Shown here in pieces: positions 8,251-16,734 of a DNA stretch of 54,441 nt (the stretch's first letter is position 1; every line of letters starts with the position of its first letter). This DNA is from an uncultured Spirochaetaceae bacterium (GTDB lineage Bacteria > Spirochaetota > Spirochaetia > Sphaerochaetales > Sphaerochaetaceae), in assembly GCA_944389275.1 (NCBI GenBank), contig CALXLT010000037.1:1-54441 (forward strand). Reading direction: 5' to 3'. The notes beneath the pieces were generated by a model. It saw only the letters and a list, made by a program, of their open reading frames with translations, ran no database searches and had not been told where the DNA came from. The translations under genes and the position numbers were made by a program.

Positions 8251-9305
8251 CAATCTCCCCATCCATGACTGCCGAGATATTGCCCGTCTGGCAACCTGTG
8301 CGGTGATCCTTCACGAGAGTATATGGCTGGAAGACATAGCTGCGGATCTGATTGCCCCAGGAGATATCCTTCTTGGCGATCGCGTCCTTCTGATGCTCCT
8401 CTTCCCTCTTCTTCTGGTAATACTCATAAAGCCTTGAGCGAAGCATCTTGAACGCGACATCCTTGTTCATATACTGGCTTCGCTCGTTCTGGCACTGCAC
8501 GACGATGCCTGTGGCATAGTGCGTGATGCGCACCGCGCTATCAGTCTTGTTGACGTGCTGCCCTCCAGCTCCTCCCGCGCGGTATGTATCGAGCCTGTAG
8601 TCCTCAGGCTTGAGCTCTATCTCGATATCATCATCGACCTCAGGTGATGCGTAGACGGAAGCGAACGATGTATGGCGCCTCTTTGCCGCGTCGAACGGGG
8701 AGATGCGCACAAGGCGATGCACCCCCGCCTCCCCCTTGAGGTATCCGAAGGCGTAATCACCGGTTATCTTCATCGAGACGCTCTTGATTCCGCCCTCGTC
8801 CTCCTGAAGGTCAAGCACCTCGCACTTGAAGCCATGGCGCTCAGCCCAGCGGGTATACATGCGCGTGAGCATCTGCGTCCAGTCCGATGCCTCGTTGCCG
8901 CCGGCACCGGAGTGTACGGAAAGGTACACGTTGTTCCTGTCATTCTTGCCATCAAGAAGGGTCTTGAGGCGAAGCGGGCTGAACTTCTTGTCCAGGGCAT
9001 CTATCTGCCCCTCAAGCTCCGCCCTGAGGCTCTCGTCATCCTCTGATGAATAAAGCTCCAGAAGCTCCTCGAGCTCATCGATCTCGCCGATGACCTCCTT
9101 CCATGGGTAATAGCCATCCTTGAGGGCATTGAGCTCGGAGAATACCTTCTCGGCCTTCTCTGGATCTGACCAGAAGTCAGGGGCCGCGGTCTTCTCCTCC
9201 AGGGCCTTTATCTTATCTTCAGTCCCAGCCTGTTCAAAGACGCCTCCATACAGTGTAGGCTTCTTCCTTTATATCCTCGAACTTAGCTCTGTTTTCAATG
9301 AACAT
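8207..9305 (-). CDS. prfB: Peptide chain release factor 2, with programmed +1 frameshift
   Basis: RF2 recognises UGA and UAA stop codons and triggers peptide release. The GGQ loop is visible (RAGGAGGQHVNKTDSAVRIT), as is the HSGAGGNEASDW block. The downstream frame alone lacks the N-terminus. The gene really starts at ATG 9305 (AAGGAG ribosome binding site inside the end of the upstream gene). It reads 23 codons to CTT, meets TGA at 9236-9234, and must shift +1 to continue as Glu-Gln-Ala-Gly in the frame that ends at 8207. The product is then about 365 residues, the usual RF2 length. The arrangement lets low RF2 levels raise their own synthesis. Confidence 0.95.
9234..9248 (-). promoter_or_regulatory. 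prfB +1 frameshift site (TGGAGG-CGT-CTT-TGA)
   Basis: On the minus strand the bases read TGGAGGCGTCTTTGA. An internal Shine-Dalgarno-like GGAGG sits three bases before the slippery CTT, directly followed by in-frame TGA. Spacing is identical to the classic bacterial RF2 site (AGGGGG-TAT-CTT-TGA). The base after TGA is A instead of the usual C, so the shifted codon is GAA rather than GAC. The reading frames on both sides match the RF2 protein, so the site is needed to make full-length product. Confidence 0.93.
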
Positions 9306-9308
9306 ATC

Positions 9309-11120
9309 TCACTCCTTATCCTTTCTATTGTCTGAGACTCTTGATACGACCCTGATGATCTTCGTCTCCCCTTTCTCAAGAGTGAGCGGAAAGGTTATCA
9401 GGAGGCGCGTATAGAGCTCGAATGTCTCAACGCCAAGCGACGTGTTCTGGCTCTGCCTTGCCCTCTCCTCCCGAAGGGAGAACCCCTCAGTGGACGAGAA
9501 TGATAGCTGGAGCCCAGACATCTGGTCAGTATACCTGACCGTCTTCACATCATCAAGCGATCCAAGGAGAAGAGCCTGCCTCTGGTCAAGGGAAGAGAGG
9601 GACAGCTCCGGGGACGAGAGATAGACAGGGACGGAATACGTGCCGTCGATCTCGCACTCTGCGGTGATCAGCGTCTCGAACACAAGCGTCTGCGAGCGCA
9701 GGCGGAAATGCTTTATGATGGAGAAAACGCCATCCTCGTTGCGCATGAACTGGTACTCGCATCCTGTCTTGGATATCACATCAAGATCGAACTGGGATGA
9801 TGAGAGGTCATAGCTCATGCCGCCGAAGCTTATGATATCAGAGAAGGACTTCGCGAGCGGGACGCAGGGGAAGGTCTTGTCGAATGGCGTCCTCGTATCC
9901 ATTATATTCAGCGCAAGCGGCATATAGCACAGCTCGGAAAGGGCGCCTCCCTTCGGGGATAGCACAGCTGAATAGGTCTTGTTGCGGGCAATCTGCGAAG
10001 GCGTACCTGCCTCCTCGAAGTCGTACTCCCTTGGCAATGCAGCGGGATCAGCCTCGTAAAGCTTCCTCTCCGCCTCTATCATGGCCTTCCAGAAGAGCTT
10101 CCTCTCCTGATAGCGCAGCGGGGTGCACTCAGCATCGTATATGAAGAGCGGCCCCATGGAGATATGGAAAAGCTCCGCCTCCGCTTCCCTCTTTATCGTC
10201 TTGTCCTTCTTGTATCCGGCAAGGACCTCCGAGACAGAGAGATAGCGGTTGAGCAGATAGCGGTAATTCTCGTTCCTAACGAAAAGATCATTGAATGACA
10301 TGAGGCCGCGGGCCCATGCATCGCGCCCGTACCAGCCTGAGTCAAGGTATCCGGGACGCTTTGCGGGAAGCGCATACATCGGCACGGATGAATCAGGCCT
10401 CGCCTCCATAAGATCTATGAAGAGAGCGGCAAGCCTCTCATCGCTCCCGTCCCTCGCGGCTCCCTCGAGAAGCTGGTCTATGTTGAGGAACAGGAAGCAA
10501 TCCTCTCCCTCATCAAGGATCGAATGAAGCCCTGTGGAAAGCTCATCAAAGCCAATGAGCCCCTGTGCAAAGCGCGAGACAAGGGATGAGGCCTCATCGG
10601 AAGGCACATTGATGCGCACGCGCTTTCCAAGCTCATTCATTATGAATGATTCCCTCTCTATGGTTTCCCTCGCCGTTGCCTTGTATGCGGATATGACGAC
10701 CGATGACAGCCCGATGCTCTTGAGGGTATGTATATATGTCGGTGACCATATCTGCCCATAGAAGAAGCATGATACGGCCTTCACTCCGTACGTGCGCCTT
10801 ATCAGCGTCGTCATCTTCTCGATCTGGAGGCTTCTGTCCTTCGTCGGGTTAAGGGAGAGTATCGCCTGGCTATACGAGCCTGTTATCAGATCAAGGTCCC
10901 CACGCTTCGAAAGCGACGCGATAAGCATGTTGACCTCAGGAGAGGAAGATGAGTCTATATGCTTTATCATCGCAGCGCTCTGGTAAAGCGACATCTTCCT
11001 TCCCGGGTTGTTGTAGAGGTATGAGAGCACTGGACGGTATATGAGAGACAGTGCCCGTTTGAATGCGGGCACCGGCGTGGAAGGAGACATCTCCGTATAC
11101 ATTCCAAGCGCGAATCTCAA
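9309..11120 (-). CDS. GH57-like protein with degenerate catalytic motifs
   Basis: This 603-residue protein has the layout of GH57 alpha-amylases/4-alpha-glucanotransferases. It has an N-terminal barrel starting MRFALGMY and a C-terminal beta-sandwich with KTYSAVLSPKGGALSELCYM followed by the LNIMDTRTPFD block, as in the DUF1926 domain. However, the family's key blocks look altered. The N-terminal HxHQP is replaced by YTEMSP, the GGxYEP block reads GSYSQA, and ERVWEP with the nucleophile Glu reads GQIWSP. It is therefore probably not an active hydrolase of the usual type. It follows rnfB by 4 bases, and its stop lies just before prfB. Its role may be carbohydrate binding or regulatory; this is not shown. 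Confidence 0.75.
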   Translation of the reverse strand: MRFALGMYTEMSPSTPVPAFKRALSLIYRPVLSYLYNNPGRKMSLYQSAAMIKHIDSSSSPEVNMLIASLSKRGDLDLITGSYSQAILSLNPTKDRSLQIEKMTTLIRRTYGVKAVSCFFYGQIWSPTYIHTLKSIGLSSVVISAYKATARETIERESFIMNELGKRVRINVPSDEASSLVSRFAQGLIGFDELSTGLHSILDEGEDCFLFLNIDQLLEGAARDGSDERLAALFIDLMEARPDSSVPMYALPAKRPGYLDSGWYGRDAWARGLMSFNDLFVRNENYRYLLNRYLSVSEVLAGYKKDKTIKREAEAELFHISMGPLFIYDAECTPLRYQERKLFWKAMIEAERKLYEADPAALPREYDFEEAGTPSQIARNKTYSAVLSPKGGALSELCYMPLALNIMDTRTPFDKTFPCVPLAKSFSDIISFGGMSYDLSSSQFDLDVISKTGCEYQFMRNEDGVFSIIKHFRLRSQTLVFETLITAECEIDGTYSVPVYLSSPELSLSSLDQRQALLLGSLDDVKTVRYTDQMSGLQLSFSSTEGFSLREERARQSQNTSLGVETFELYTRLLITFPLTLEKGETKIIRVVSRVSDNRKDKE

Positions 11121-11124
11121 ACCA

Positions 11125-11919
11125 TCAGCTCCTATCGACTATGCACTTCTGCGGGCAGATAGCTGCAGCCTGGGCAGCGCTGTCCTGAGGCGCATTGCTG
11201 TCATTGACGCTCAGGAAGGATTCAACCTTGAACGGCGATCCTTCAACCTTGAGTTCGCACATCTTACAGCCTATGCACCCGACCTGGCAAGTCTTTCTTA
11301 CCTTGGCGCCATTCTCATGGTTGTTGCAGGCGCATACGTACTGAAGGCTGTACGGTATGAGTTTTATCACATGGTTCGGGCAGATAGCCACGCACTTGCC
11401 GCAGGCGATGCACTTCTCCTTATCGACCACGACATTGCCCTTCTCATCCTTCGAGATGGCCCCTACAGGGCATACGGCTATGCATGACCCAAGATGGAGG
11501 CAGCCTTCCTTGCATCCGGAAGGACCGCCTTGAAGCAGCGCGGCGGCGTTGCAGTCCGTCATTCCCTTATACTCGTAGTCAGTCTTGGTGACCTCGCTGT
11601 TTCCACGGCAGAAGACGAAGGCGACCTTCTTCTCAACATCCTCGACCTGGATGCCGAGGATCTCGCCCATCTTCCTTGCAAGCTGGTCTCCTCCAGGAGA
11701 ACAGAGCCCGGGCTTCGCCTCGCCTTTATATACAGCCTCCGCGTAGGCCTGGCAGCCAGCATAGCCGCAGCCTCCGCAGTTAGCGCCAGGCATCGACTCC
11801 TCAAGCGCGATGAGCTTCTCATCCTTCTCAACAGCGAACTTCTTATCCGCGATCGCCAGCCCCAGTCCCAGAAGAAGGCCAAGTATGCCGACGATCAGGA
11901 AAGCAATCAATACAGACAT
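11125..11919 (-). CDS. rnfB: Rnf complex iron-sulfur subunit RnfB
   Basis: RnfB accepts electrons from reduced ferredoxin in the Rnf complex (ferredoxin:NAD+ oxidoreductase coupled to Na+ or H+ export). This 264-residue protein has one N-terminal membrane helix (about 2-24) and then the CGGCGYAGCQAYAEAV cluster motif. Further on are ferredoxin-like motifs (CLHLGSCIAVCPVGA and CIACGKCVAICPNHVI) and a clostridial-type cysteine-rich tail with CQVGCIGCKMCEL and CPQKC. The many clusters place it with the long RnfB form of anaerobes rather than the short enterobacterial form. It is last in the rnfCDGEAB order. Confidence 0.95.
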   Translation of the reverse strand: MSVLIAFLIVGILGLLLGLGLAIADKKFAVEKDEKLIALEESMPGANCGGCGYAGCQAYAEAVYKGEAKPGLCSPGGDQLARKMGEILGIQVEDVEKKVAFVFCRGNSEVTKTDYEYKGMTDCNAAALLQGGPSGCKEGCLHLGSCIAVCPVGAISKDEKGNVVVDKEKCIACGKCVAICPNHVIKLIPYSLQYVCACNNHENGAKVRKTCQVGCIGCKMCELKVEGSPFKVESFLSVNDSNAPQDSAAQAAAICPQKCIVDRS

Positions 11920-11930
11920 TCCATACCTCC

Positions 11931-12524
11931 TTATACCAGTCCGAGGTTCGTAAGAAGACTCTTATCGAACATCATGAACGCAAGCGCCATCAATCCCGCG
12001 GATATGAACGCGATAGGCACGCCCTGGAAGACCTTCCTGACAGGCGTCATCTCAAGCTTCTCGCGGATATTGCTCATCAGGATTATGGCCATCGTGAAGC
12101 CAAGCCCCGCGGCAAGCCCGGCGAGGAAGCTCTCGAGGAGGTTGTAGCTATTGTCGATATTGATGATAGCTATGCCGAGCACCGCGCAGTTGGTAGTGAT
12201 GAGCGGAAGGTATATGCCAAGGGCCTTGTAAAGCCCTGGGCTCATCTTCCTGATCACCATCTCGACAAGCTGCACGAGAGATGCGATGACGAGGATGAAC
12301 GCGATGGTCCTGAGGTACTCAAGCCCGAAAGGCGCAAGCAGGAACTCATGGACGGCCCAGCAGACGACTGAGGCTATCGCGGTCACGAACGTGACGGCAA
12401 CGCCCATGCCGATCGCGCTCTCGCTGTTCTTGGAGACGCCGATGAACGGACAGAGCCCCATGAACTGCACGAGTATGAAGTTCTGGATGAAGATATATGT
12501 TATGAGTATGCCGATGTAGCTCAT
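11931..12524 (-). CDS. rnfA: Rnf complex membrane subunit RnfA
   Basis: This 197-residue integral membrane protein, with about six helices, is homologous to RnfE and NqrE. The opening segment with FIQNFILVQFMGLCPFIGVS and the internal LPLITTNCAVLG carry the conserved cysteines thought to coordinate a membrane iron-sulfur centre between RnfA and RnfE. Together with RnfD and RnfE it forms the ion-translocating part of the complex. Its start overlaps the end of rnfE by 4 bases, and rnfB follows after 11 bases. Confidence 0.95.
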   Translation of the reverse strand: MSYIGILITYIFIQNFILVQFMGLCPFIGVSKNSESAIGMGVAVTFVTAIASVVCWAVHEFLLAPFGLEYLRTIAFILVIASLVQLVEMVIRKMSPGLYKALGIYLPLITTNCAVLGIAIINIDNSYNLLESFLAGLAAGLGFTMAIILMSNIREKLEMTPVRKVFQGVPIAFISAGLMALAFMMFDKSLLTNLGLV

Positions 12525-13153
12525 GCCTCAGCCCCCTTTCCCCTCGCGCTCTTCCACTGGAAGAAGGCCTTGAGGTATCCCATGAGCAGAAGCGCTCCTG
12601 CCGCGAGCGTCAGCACGCGAACAGGGGAATCGGACAGGAGCGGAAGCGTGATGACCCCGCTGAATGACCCCACAGGGAAGAGCGTTATCGTGCCTGCTCC
12701 TATCACCTCCCTTATAAGGGCGATGAGCGAGAGGGACATAGTGAATCCGATTCCCATGCCTATCCCGTCCAACGCGCTGTCAAGAACGCCGTTCTTGCCT
12801 GCGAAAGCCTCGGCGCGGCCAAGGATTATGCAGTTCACGACGATGAGCGGGAGATATACGCCCAGGGCCTCATAGACAGCTGGGACATAGGCATGGAGCA
12901 CCATCTCTACGATAGTGACGAACGATGCGATTATGACGATGTAGCAAGGGATGCGGACAGCGTCAGGGATGATCTTCCTGCATGCAGAGATGAATATGTT
13001 CGAGCATGTCAGGACGAATATGACGCTCAGCCCCATGCCTATGGCGTTCGATACCTGCGTTGAGACACCGAGCGTCGGGCACATGCCAAGCATGATTATG
13101 AATGTAGGGTTCTCCTTGAAAAGACCCTTCGTGAGCTCCTTCATGTGGCTCAT
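12521..13153 (-). CDS. rnfE: Rnf complex membrane subunit RnfE
   Basis: This 210-residue membrane protein is the partner of RnfA. The blocks NPTFIIMLGMCPTLGVSTQV and YLPLIVVNCIILGRAEAFA are the family's conserved, inverted-topology cysteine segments (compare MGLCPFIGVS and TTNCAVLG in RnfA). The length fits RnfE. It overlaps rnfG by 4 bases at its start and rnfA by 4 bases at its end, so subunit stoichiometry is probably set by coupled translation. Confidence 0.95.
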   Translation of the reverse strand: MSHMKELTKGLFKENPTFIIMLGMCPTLGVSTQVSNAIGMGLSVIFVLTCSNIFISACRKIIPDAVRIPCYIVIIASFVTIVEMVLHAYVPAVYEALGVYLPLIVVNCIILGRAEAFAGKNGVLDSALDGIGMGIGFTMSLSLIALIREVIGAGTITLFPVGSFSGVITLPLLSDSPVRVLTLAAGALLLMGYLKAFFQWKSARGKGAEA

Positions 13154-13701
13154 ACGGCACCTCCCAGGCTCTTCACGTACTCAGAGCCTTCATGGATCGC
13201 GGATGACACGCCGCCGAATGTTATCGACGCACCGGACACGGCTGCAGCCTGATCCGTGGGCAGATCGGACTTGGAAAGCGGGAGAGGAGACTCTCCACCA
13301 AGTCCGCGGAACATATCCATGTACCAGCTTTCCTCAGCCTTCTTCCCAAGTCCCGGAGTCTCGGAATTCGCCATCATCTGGGCCTCGAGGACCGTGCCGT
13401 CGGCGCTGTAGGATGCGATTACCGTCATCTCCCCGCCATAGCCGGAAGTGACGATCTCTGCGATATACCCGGCAACGCTTCCGTTGTCATAGAGCGGGAT
13501 CACATATGAGATGCTGCCGCTGCCCTCTTCCTGCTCGCCGATCTCATAGCCGTGGGACACGGCGTCAAGGGCGTTCAGCCTGTCCTTTTCCACGTTCACC
13601 GCGATTGCCGGTGCCGTGACCTCGTTTATAAGGGCGCAGAGAGCTGTGCAGACTGCGCAGATGGCGAAGAGGATAAGGCCTGTCTTGAGATATCTTGTCA
13701 T
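13150..13701 (-). CDS. rnfG: Rnf complex flavoprotein subunit RnfG
   Basis: This 183-residue protein has one N-terminal membrane helix (about 6-26) and an extracytoplasmic FMN-binding domain. The motif VSGASITFGGVSSAI corresponds to the S(T)GAT-type site; its threonine (SGASIT) is the expected point of covalent FMN attachment. RnfG passes electrons across the outer face of the membrane between the A/E and D subunits. The gene overlaps its neighbours rnfD and rnfE by 4 bases each. The FMN-transferase ApbE needed to load the flavin is not in this window. Confidence 0.93.
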   Translation of the reverse strand: MTRYLKTGLILFAICAVCTALCALINEVTAPAIAVNVEKDRLNALDAVSHGYEIGEQEEGSGSISYVIPLYDNGSVAGYIAEIVTSGYGGEMTVIASYSADGTVLEAQMMANSETPGLGKKAEESWYMDMFRGLGGESPLPLSKSDLPTDQAAAVSGASITFGGVSSAIHEGSEYVKSLGGAV

Positions 13702-14753
13702 GCCTTCGCCTCCTTCTCCTTCTTTGCCTTCACGTATCCGAATGGCTTGACCTTCACGAAGCGCTCGATCGTCGGTGATACGATGTTCATGAGGATTATC
13801 GCGAGCGACACGCCCTCAGGAAGCGATCCGAAGTACCTGATCAGGAACGTGAAGAATCCGCATCCGATAGCGAATATCGCCTCTCCCTTCTTCGTCGTCG
13901 GCGTCGTGACCCAATCGGTAGCCATGAAGAAGGCTCCGAGCATCAGGCCGCCGGAGAACACGGGAAGGAGGATCTCCCCATGGAAAGCCCCGAGCCCATA
14001 CGGTATTCCGCCGAATATCCAAGACAGGATCGCGAACGATCCGATATAGAAGACAGGGATATGCCAGGTTATGATATGGGTCGCGATGAGGAATATGCCT
14101 CCGGCAAGCAGCAGTAGCGATGACACCTCGCCTATGCACCCTCCGACATTGCCGAAGAACGAATCAACGGCGTATGGGGATATCCCGAGCTTATCAGCGA
14201 CAGAGGCCGCGAAATCGGTTACAGGAAGCGTCAGGAGATCGGTGCTCCTTCCAGCCCCTCCTGCCGTCATCGCCGTCTTGAGCGCCGAAAGCGGGGTCGC
14301 TGATGCCACGGCGTTGACGCCGAACACGCGAGGAAGCGTGAACGCGCTCATGTCAGAGGTGAATGAGAAGAATACGAATACCCTTCCGGCAAGAGCCGGG
14401 TTCATCCAGTTGCAGCCAAGCCCTCCGAACGTCCACTTCACGACAGCGATCGCGAACGCCGAGGCGATCACAGGGATGAAGAGAGGCACGGCTGGAGGCA
14501 TGTTCATGCCAACAAGCAGCCCTGTCACTATCGCGGAATAATCACGGAGGGTGAACTCCTTGGAGACAAGGCCGAGAAGGTACTCCACAAGCACCGCTGA
14601 TGCTATTGAGACCAGAAGCACTAGAAGCGCCCTGAGCCCGAATGCCCAGACTCCCCAAAGGGCCGAAGGGAGAAGAGCCGCGATGACGAAGAGCATCGCC
14701 TTGTCAGTCCTCAGGCTCCCATGGATATGAGGACTAGTACGTACTGTCATCAT
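13698..14753 (-). CDS. rnfD: Rnf complex membrane flavoprotein RnfD
   Basis: This protein of about 351 residues has eight or more membrane helices. The ASATPLSALKT block corresponds to the covalent FMN-binding SGATPL-type region of RnfD/NqrB. The start chosen is ATG at 14753 (MMTVRTSPHIHG), because it overlaps the rnfC stop as ATGA and gives the family's TSPHxH N-terminus. A longer in-frame opening to 14840 would lie within rnfC and matches nothing. RnfD is a main part of the ion-translocating core. Confidence 0.94.
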   Translation of the reverse strand: MMTVRTSPHIHGSLRTDKAMLFVIAALLPSALWGVWAFGLRALLVLLVSIASAVLVEYLLGLVSKEFTLRDYSAIVTGLLVGMNMPPAVPLFIPVIASAFAIAVVKWTFGGLGCNWMNPALAGRVFVFFSFTSDMSAFTLPRVFGVNAVASATPLSALKTAMTAGGAGRSTDLLTLPVTDFAASVADKLGISPYAVDSFFGNVGGCIGEVSSLLLLAGGIFLIATHIITWHIPVFYIGSFAILSWIFGGIPYGLGAFHGEILLPVFSGGLMLGAFFMATDWVTTPTTKKGEAIFAIGCGFFTFLIRYFGSLPEGVSLAIILMNIVSPTIERFVKVKPFGYVKAKKEKEAKA

Positions 14754-16057
14754 CTTGCCATCCTCCCAAGCTTCTTGCCAAGCTTGAATCCCTGGACGAG
14801 AGGAAGGTGGGACGGGCATGTATATGCGCAGCATCCGCACTCCTTGCAGTCCATGAGGCCTAGATCCATAGCGGCTTTATAGTTGCCGTATTTGATATTC
14901 CTGAACATCTTGTTCGGCATGAGGCCCATCGGGCAATGCTCGACGCACTTGCCGCAGAGCACGCATGGGAACGAGACGTCATCGATCATCTTCTCAAGCA
15001 TCAGGACGCCGCCTGAGCCCTTGATCATCGGGGTATCGGGATCAGCGACGGCAAATCCCATCATCGGGCCGCCGGCGATCATCGACACAAGGTCATCCTT
15101 GGCGCCACCGGCATAGGCGATGAGGTCGGAGAACTTAGTCCCGATCGGGGCGATGACGTTCTTCGGCTCATTGACAGCCTCTCCCGAAACCGTGCAGACA
15201 CGCTCGATAAGAGGCTTATGGTACTTCACGGCCTCATAGATCGCATAGCTTGTAGCGACATTGCAGACGACAGCGCCTACATCAAGCGGAAGCTTGCCCG
15301 AAGGCACCTCACGGCCGAGTATGGCCTTTATGAGCTGCTTCTCGTCGCCCTGGGGATACTTCATCTTAAGAGGCTGGACCTTTATAGGATAGCCCTTGGC
15401 GGCGATCTTGGAGGAAAGCAGCTCCACGGCATCCATCTTGTTCGCCTCTATGCCGATTATGACATTGTCGGTAGAGATTATCCTGGCCGCGGCCATCACA
15501 CCTTCGAGGATCTCATCCGGCCTCTCGATCATCAGCCTGTAATCCGATGTGAGATAAGGCTCGCACTCGACTCCGTTTATGATGAGGGCATCAGCCTTCT
15601 TGCCCATCGGTATGGTGAGCTTCACGGCTGTCGGGAACGTGGCGCCGCCCATTCCGACGATGCCAAGCGACTTCACTGTCTCCAGAAGGGCTTCCGGGCT
15701 TTCGGACTGCCAGGCAAACTCCTCCGTGAAGCCTTCGCTCTGTGTCTCATCGCACTTGATGACTATCGCATCAGCGACAGCGCCGGAAGGGACACGGACC
15801 TTCCTTACATCGACAACGACTCCATCAGCAGGGCTATGGACAGGAGCGGAAACGTAGGATGATGCACATCCTATAACCTCGCCTCTCGCTACCCTATCGC
15901 CCTTCTTCTTCAGCGGCGTAGCCGGAGCGCCTAGATGCTGAGACATGGAGACTATAAGCTCGCTAGGGAAAGGAAGCCTCTCCAGCTTCTTGTCCTTGGA
16001 CAGTCTCTTCTTATCATCAGGATGCACTCCACCCCGCCCGAACGTGGCAAACTTCAT
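14750..16057 (-). CDS. rnfC: Rnf complex NADH-binding subunit RnfC
   Basis: This 435-residue peripheral subunit binds FMN and NAD(H) and carries two iron-sulfur clusters. Visible features are the N-terminal FGRGGVHPDDKKRLS block, the nucleotide/flavin-binding region with GIVGMGGATFPTAVKL (about residues 132-147), and two ferredoxin motifs near the C-terminus (CVLCGKCVEHCPMG and CKECGCCAYTCPSH). It is the first gene of the operon, with the ribosome binding site AGGAG upstream and a good promoter about 30-56 bases before the start. All later genes down to rnz are spaced or overlapped so closely that they may be co-transcribed. Confidence 0.95.
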   Translation of the reverse strand: MKFATFGRGGVHPDDKKRLSKDKKLERLPFPSELIVSMSQHLGAPATPLKKKGDRVARGEVIGCASSYVSAPVHSPADGVVVDVRKVRVPSGAVADAIVIKCDETQSEGFTEEFAWQSESPEALLETVKSLGIVGMGGATFPTAVKLTIPMGKKADALIINGVECEPYLTSDYRLMIERPDEILEGVMAAARIISTDNVIIGIEANKMDAVELLSSKIAAKGYPIKVQPLKMKYPQGDEKQLIKAILGREVPSGKLPLDVGAVVCNVATSYAIYEAVKYHKPLIERVCTVSGEAVNEPKNVIAPIGTKFSDLIAYAGGAKDDLVSMIAGGPMMGFAVADPDTPMIKGSGGVLMLEKMIDDVSFPCVLCGKCVEHCPMGLMPNKMFRNIKYGNYKAAMDLGLMDCKECGCCAYTCPSHLPLVQGFKLGKKLGRMAR

Positions 16058-16084
16058 CTGAATCTCCTATTGAATATCTTGATG

Positions 16085-16113
16085 ATTCTACCGCACACTT
16101 CCTTACTAAACAA
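16085..16113 (-). promoter_or_regulatory. Predicted sigma70-type promoter of the rnf-led operon
   Basis: Read on the minus strand: TTGTTT (16113-16108), a 17-base spacer, then TAGAAT (16090-16085). Transcription would start near 16078, leaving a short leader of about 20 bases before the rnfC ATG at 16057. The match and exact 17-base spacing support it. No attenuator or riboswitch is visible between it and rnfC. The other half of this divergent gap has no equally good plus-strand promoter. Confidence 0.6.
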
Positions 16114-16183
16114 CCTCGCAGATTCAGTTTCAGCTTTTTTGCAACACTTGCAGAAGAATATGGCTAGATAGAGAATACAAGAC

Positions 16184-16678
16184 ATGGAAGAACTGCTTAT
16201 CCATCCATTCCCAGCTCTTTACGATGAGGATTCGAGAATACTTATACTTGGCTCATTCCCCTCCGTGAAATCGAGAGAGGAAGGCTTTTATTACGCCCAT
16301 CCGCAGAATAGGTTCTGGAAGATAATGGAGAGGCTTTTCGGCACCAAGCTCCAGACGATCGATGAGAAGAAAGCTTTCCTCCATAAAGAGCACATAGCGC
16401 TCTGGGACTCGATAGCCTCATGCACGATTCACGGTTCCGCAGACTCAGCGATCGAGAACGCCACGGCAAATGACATAAAGGGGCTGATAGAGAAGACAAG
16501 GATAAATGCGATATTCACGAATGGAGCGAAGGCCCATGACATATACATGAGATATTGCCTCAAGGATACAGGCATGATCCCCGTGAAGCTCCCATCCACA
16601 TCCCCCGCCAACGCAGCATACTCCCTTGATAGGCTCCTTGAGAGCTGGAAGACGATACAGGCTATACTATATTCGTGA
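16184..16678 (+). CDS. DNA-deoxyinosine (hypoxanthine) glycosylase, UDG superfamily
   Basis: This 164-residue protein belongs to the uracil-DNA glycosylase fold group that removes hypoxanthine arising from adenine deamination. The N-terminal motif GSFPSVKSREEGFYYAHPQN (residues 24-43), followed by RFW, and the C-terminal LPSTSPANA block (about 138-146) are the family's two active-site loops. The length is typical for this compact family (TIGR04274-like, from memory). The start is ATG at 16184, divergent from rnfC. Its stop codon overlaps the start of a 19-codon ORF that in turn overlaps the ATPase gene. Base-excision repair may thus be co-expressed with the ATPase-nuclease pair. Confidence 0.85.
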   Translation: MEELLIHPFPALYDEDSRILILGSFPSVKSREEGFYYAHPQNRFWKIMERLFGTKLQTIDEKKAFLHKEHIALWDSIASCTIHGSADSAIENATANDIKGLIEKTRINAIFTNGAKAHDIYMRYCLKDTGMIPVKLPSTSPANAAYSLDRLLESWKTIQAILYS

Positions 16679-16734
16679 AGATTGTACGCATAAACGGCAA
16701 TGAGGTATCATCAGGCGAAGAGGACATTGGATGA
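16675..16734 (+). CDS. 19-codon ORF linking glycosylase and ATPase genes
   Basis: The ORF starts with GTG, overlapping the glycosylase stop (GTGA), and ends with TGA overlapping the ATPase start (ATGA). The peptide begins MKIVRINGNEVSSG and ends EEDIG. Exact 4-base junctions at both ends are the usual signature of translational coupling, which argues against chance. No strong ribosome binding site precedes the GTG. It could be a coupling leader that carries ribosomes to the ATPase start, or a tiny protein. I know of no family for it. Confidence 0.35.
   Translation: MKIVRINGNEVSSGEEDIG

Noticed and set aside
14754..14840. N-terminal extension of RnfD
   Set aside because: It lies inside rnfC in another frame, reads unlike RnfD, and the ATG at 14753 overlaps the rnfC stop as ATGA and gives the family N-terminus.
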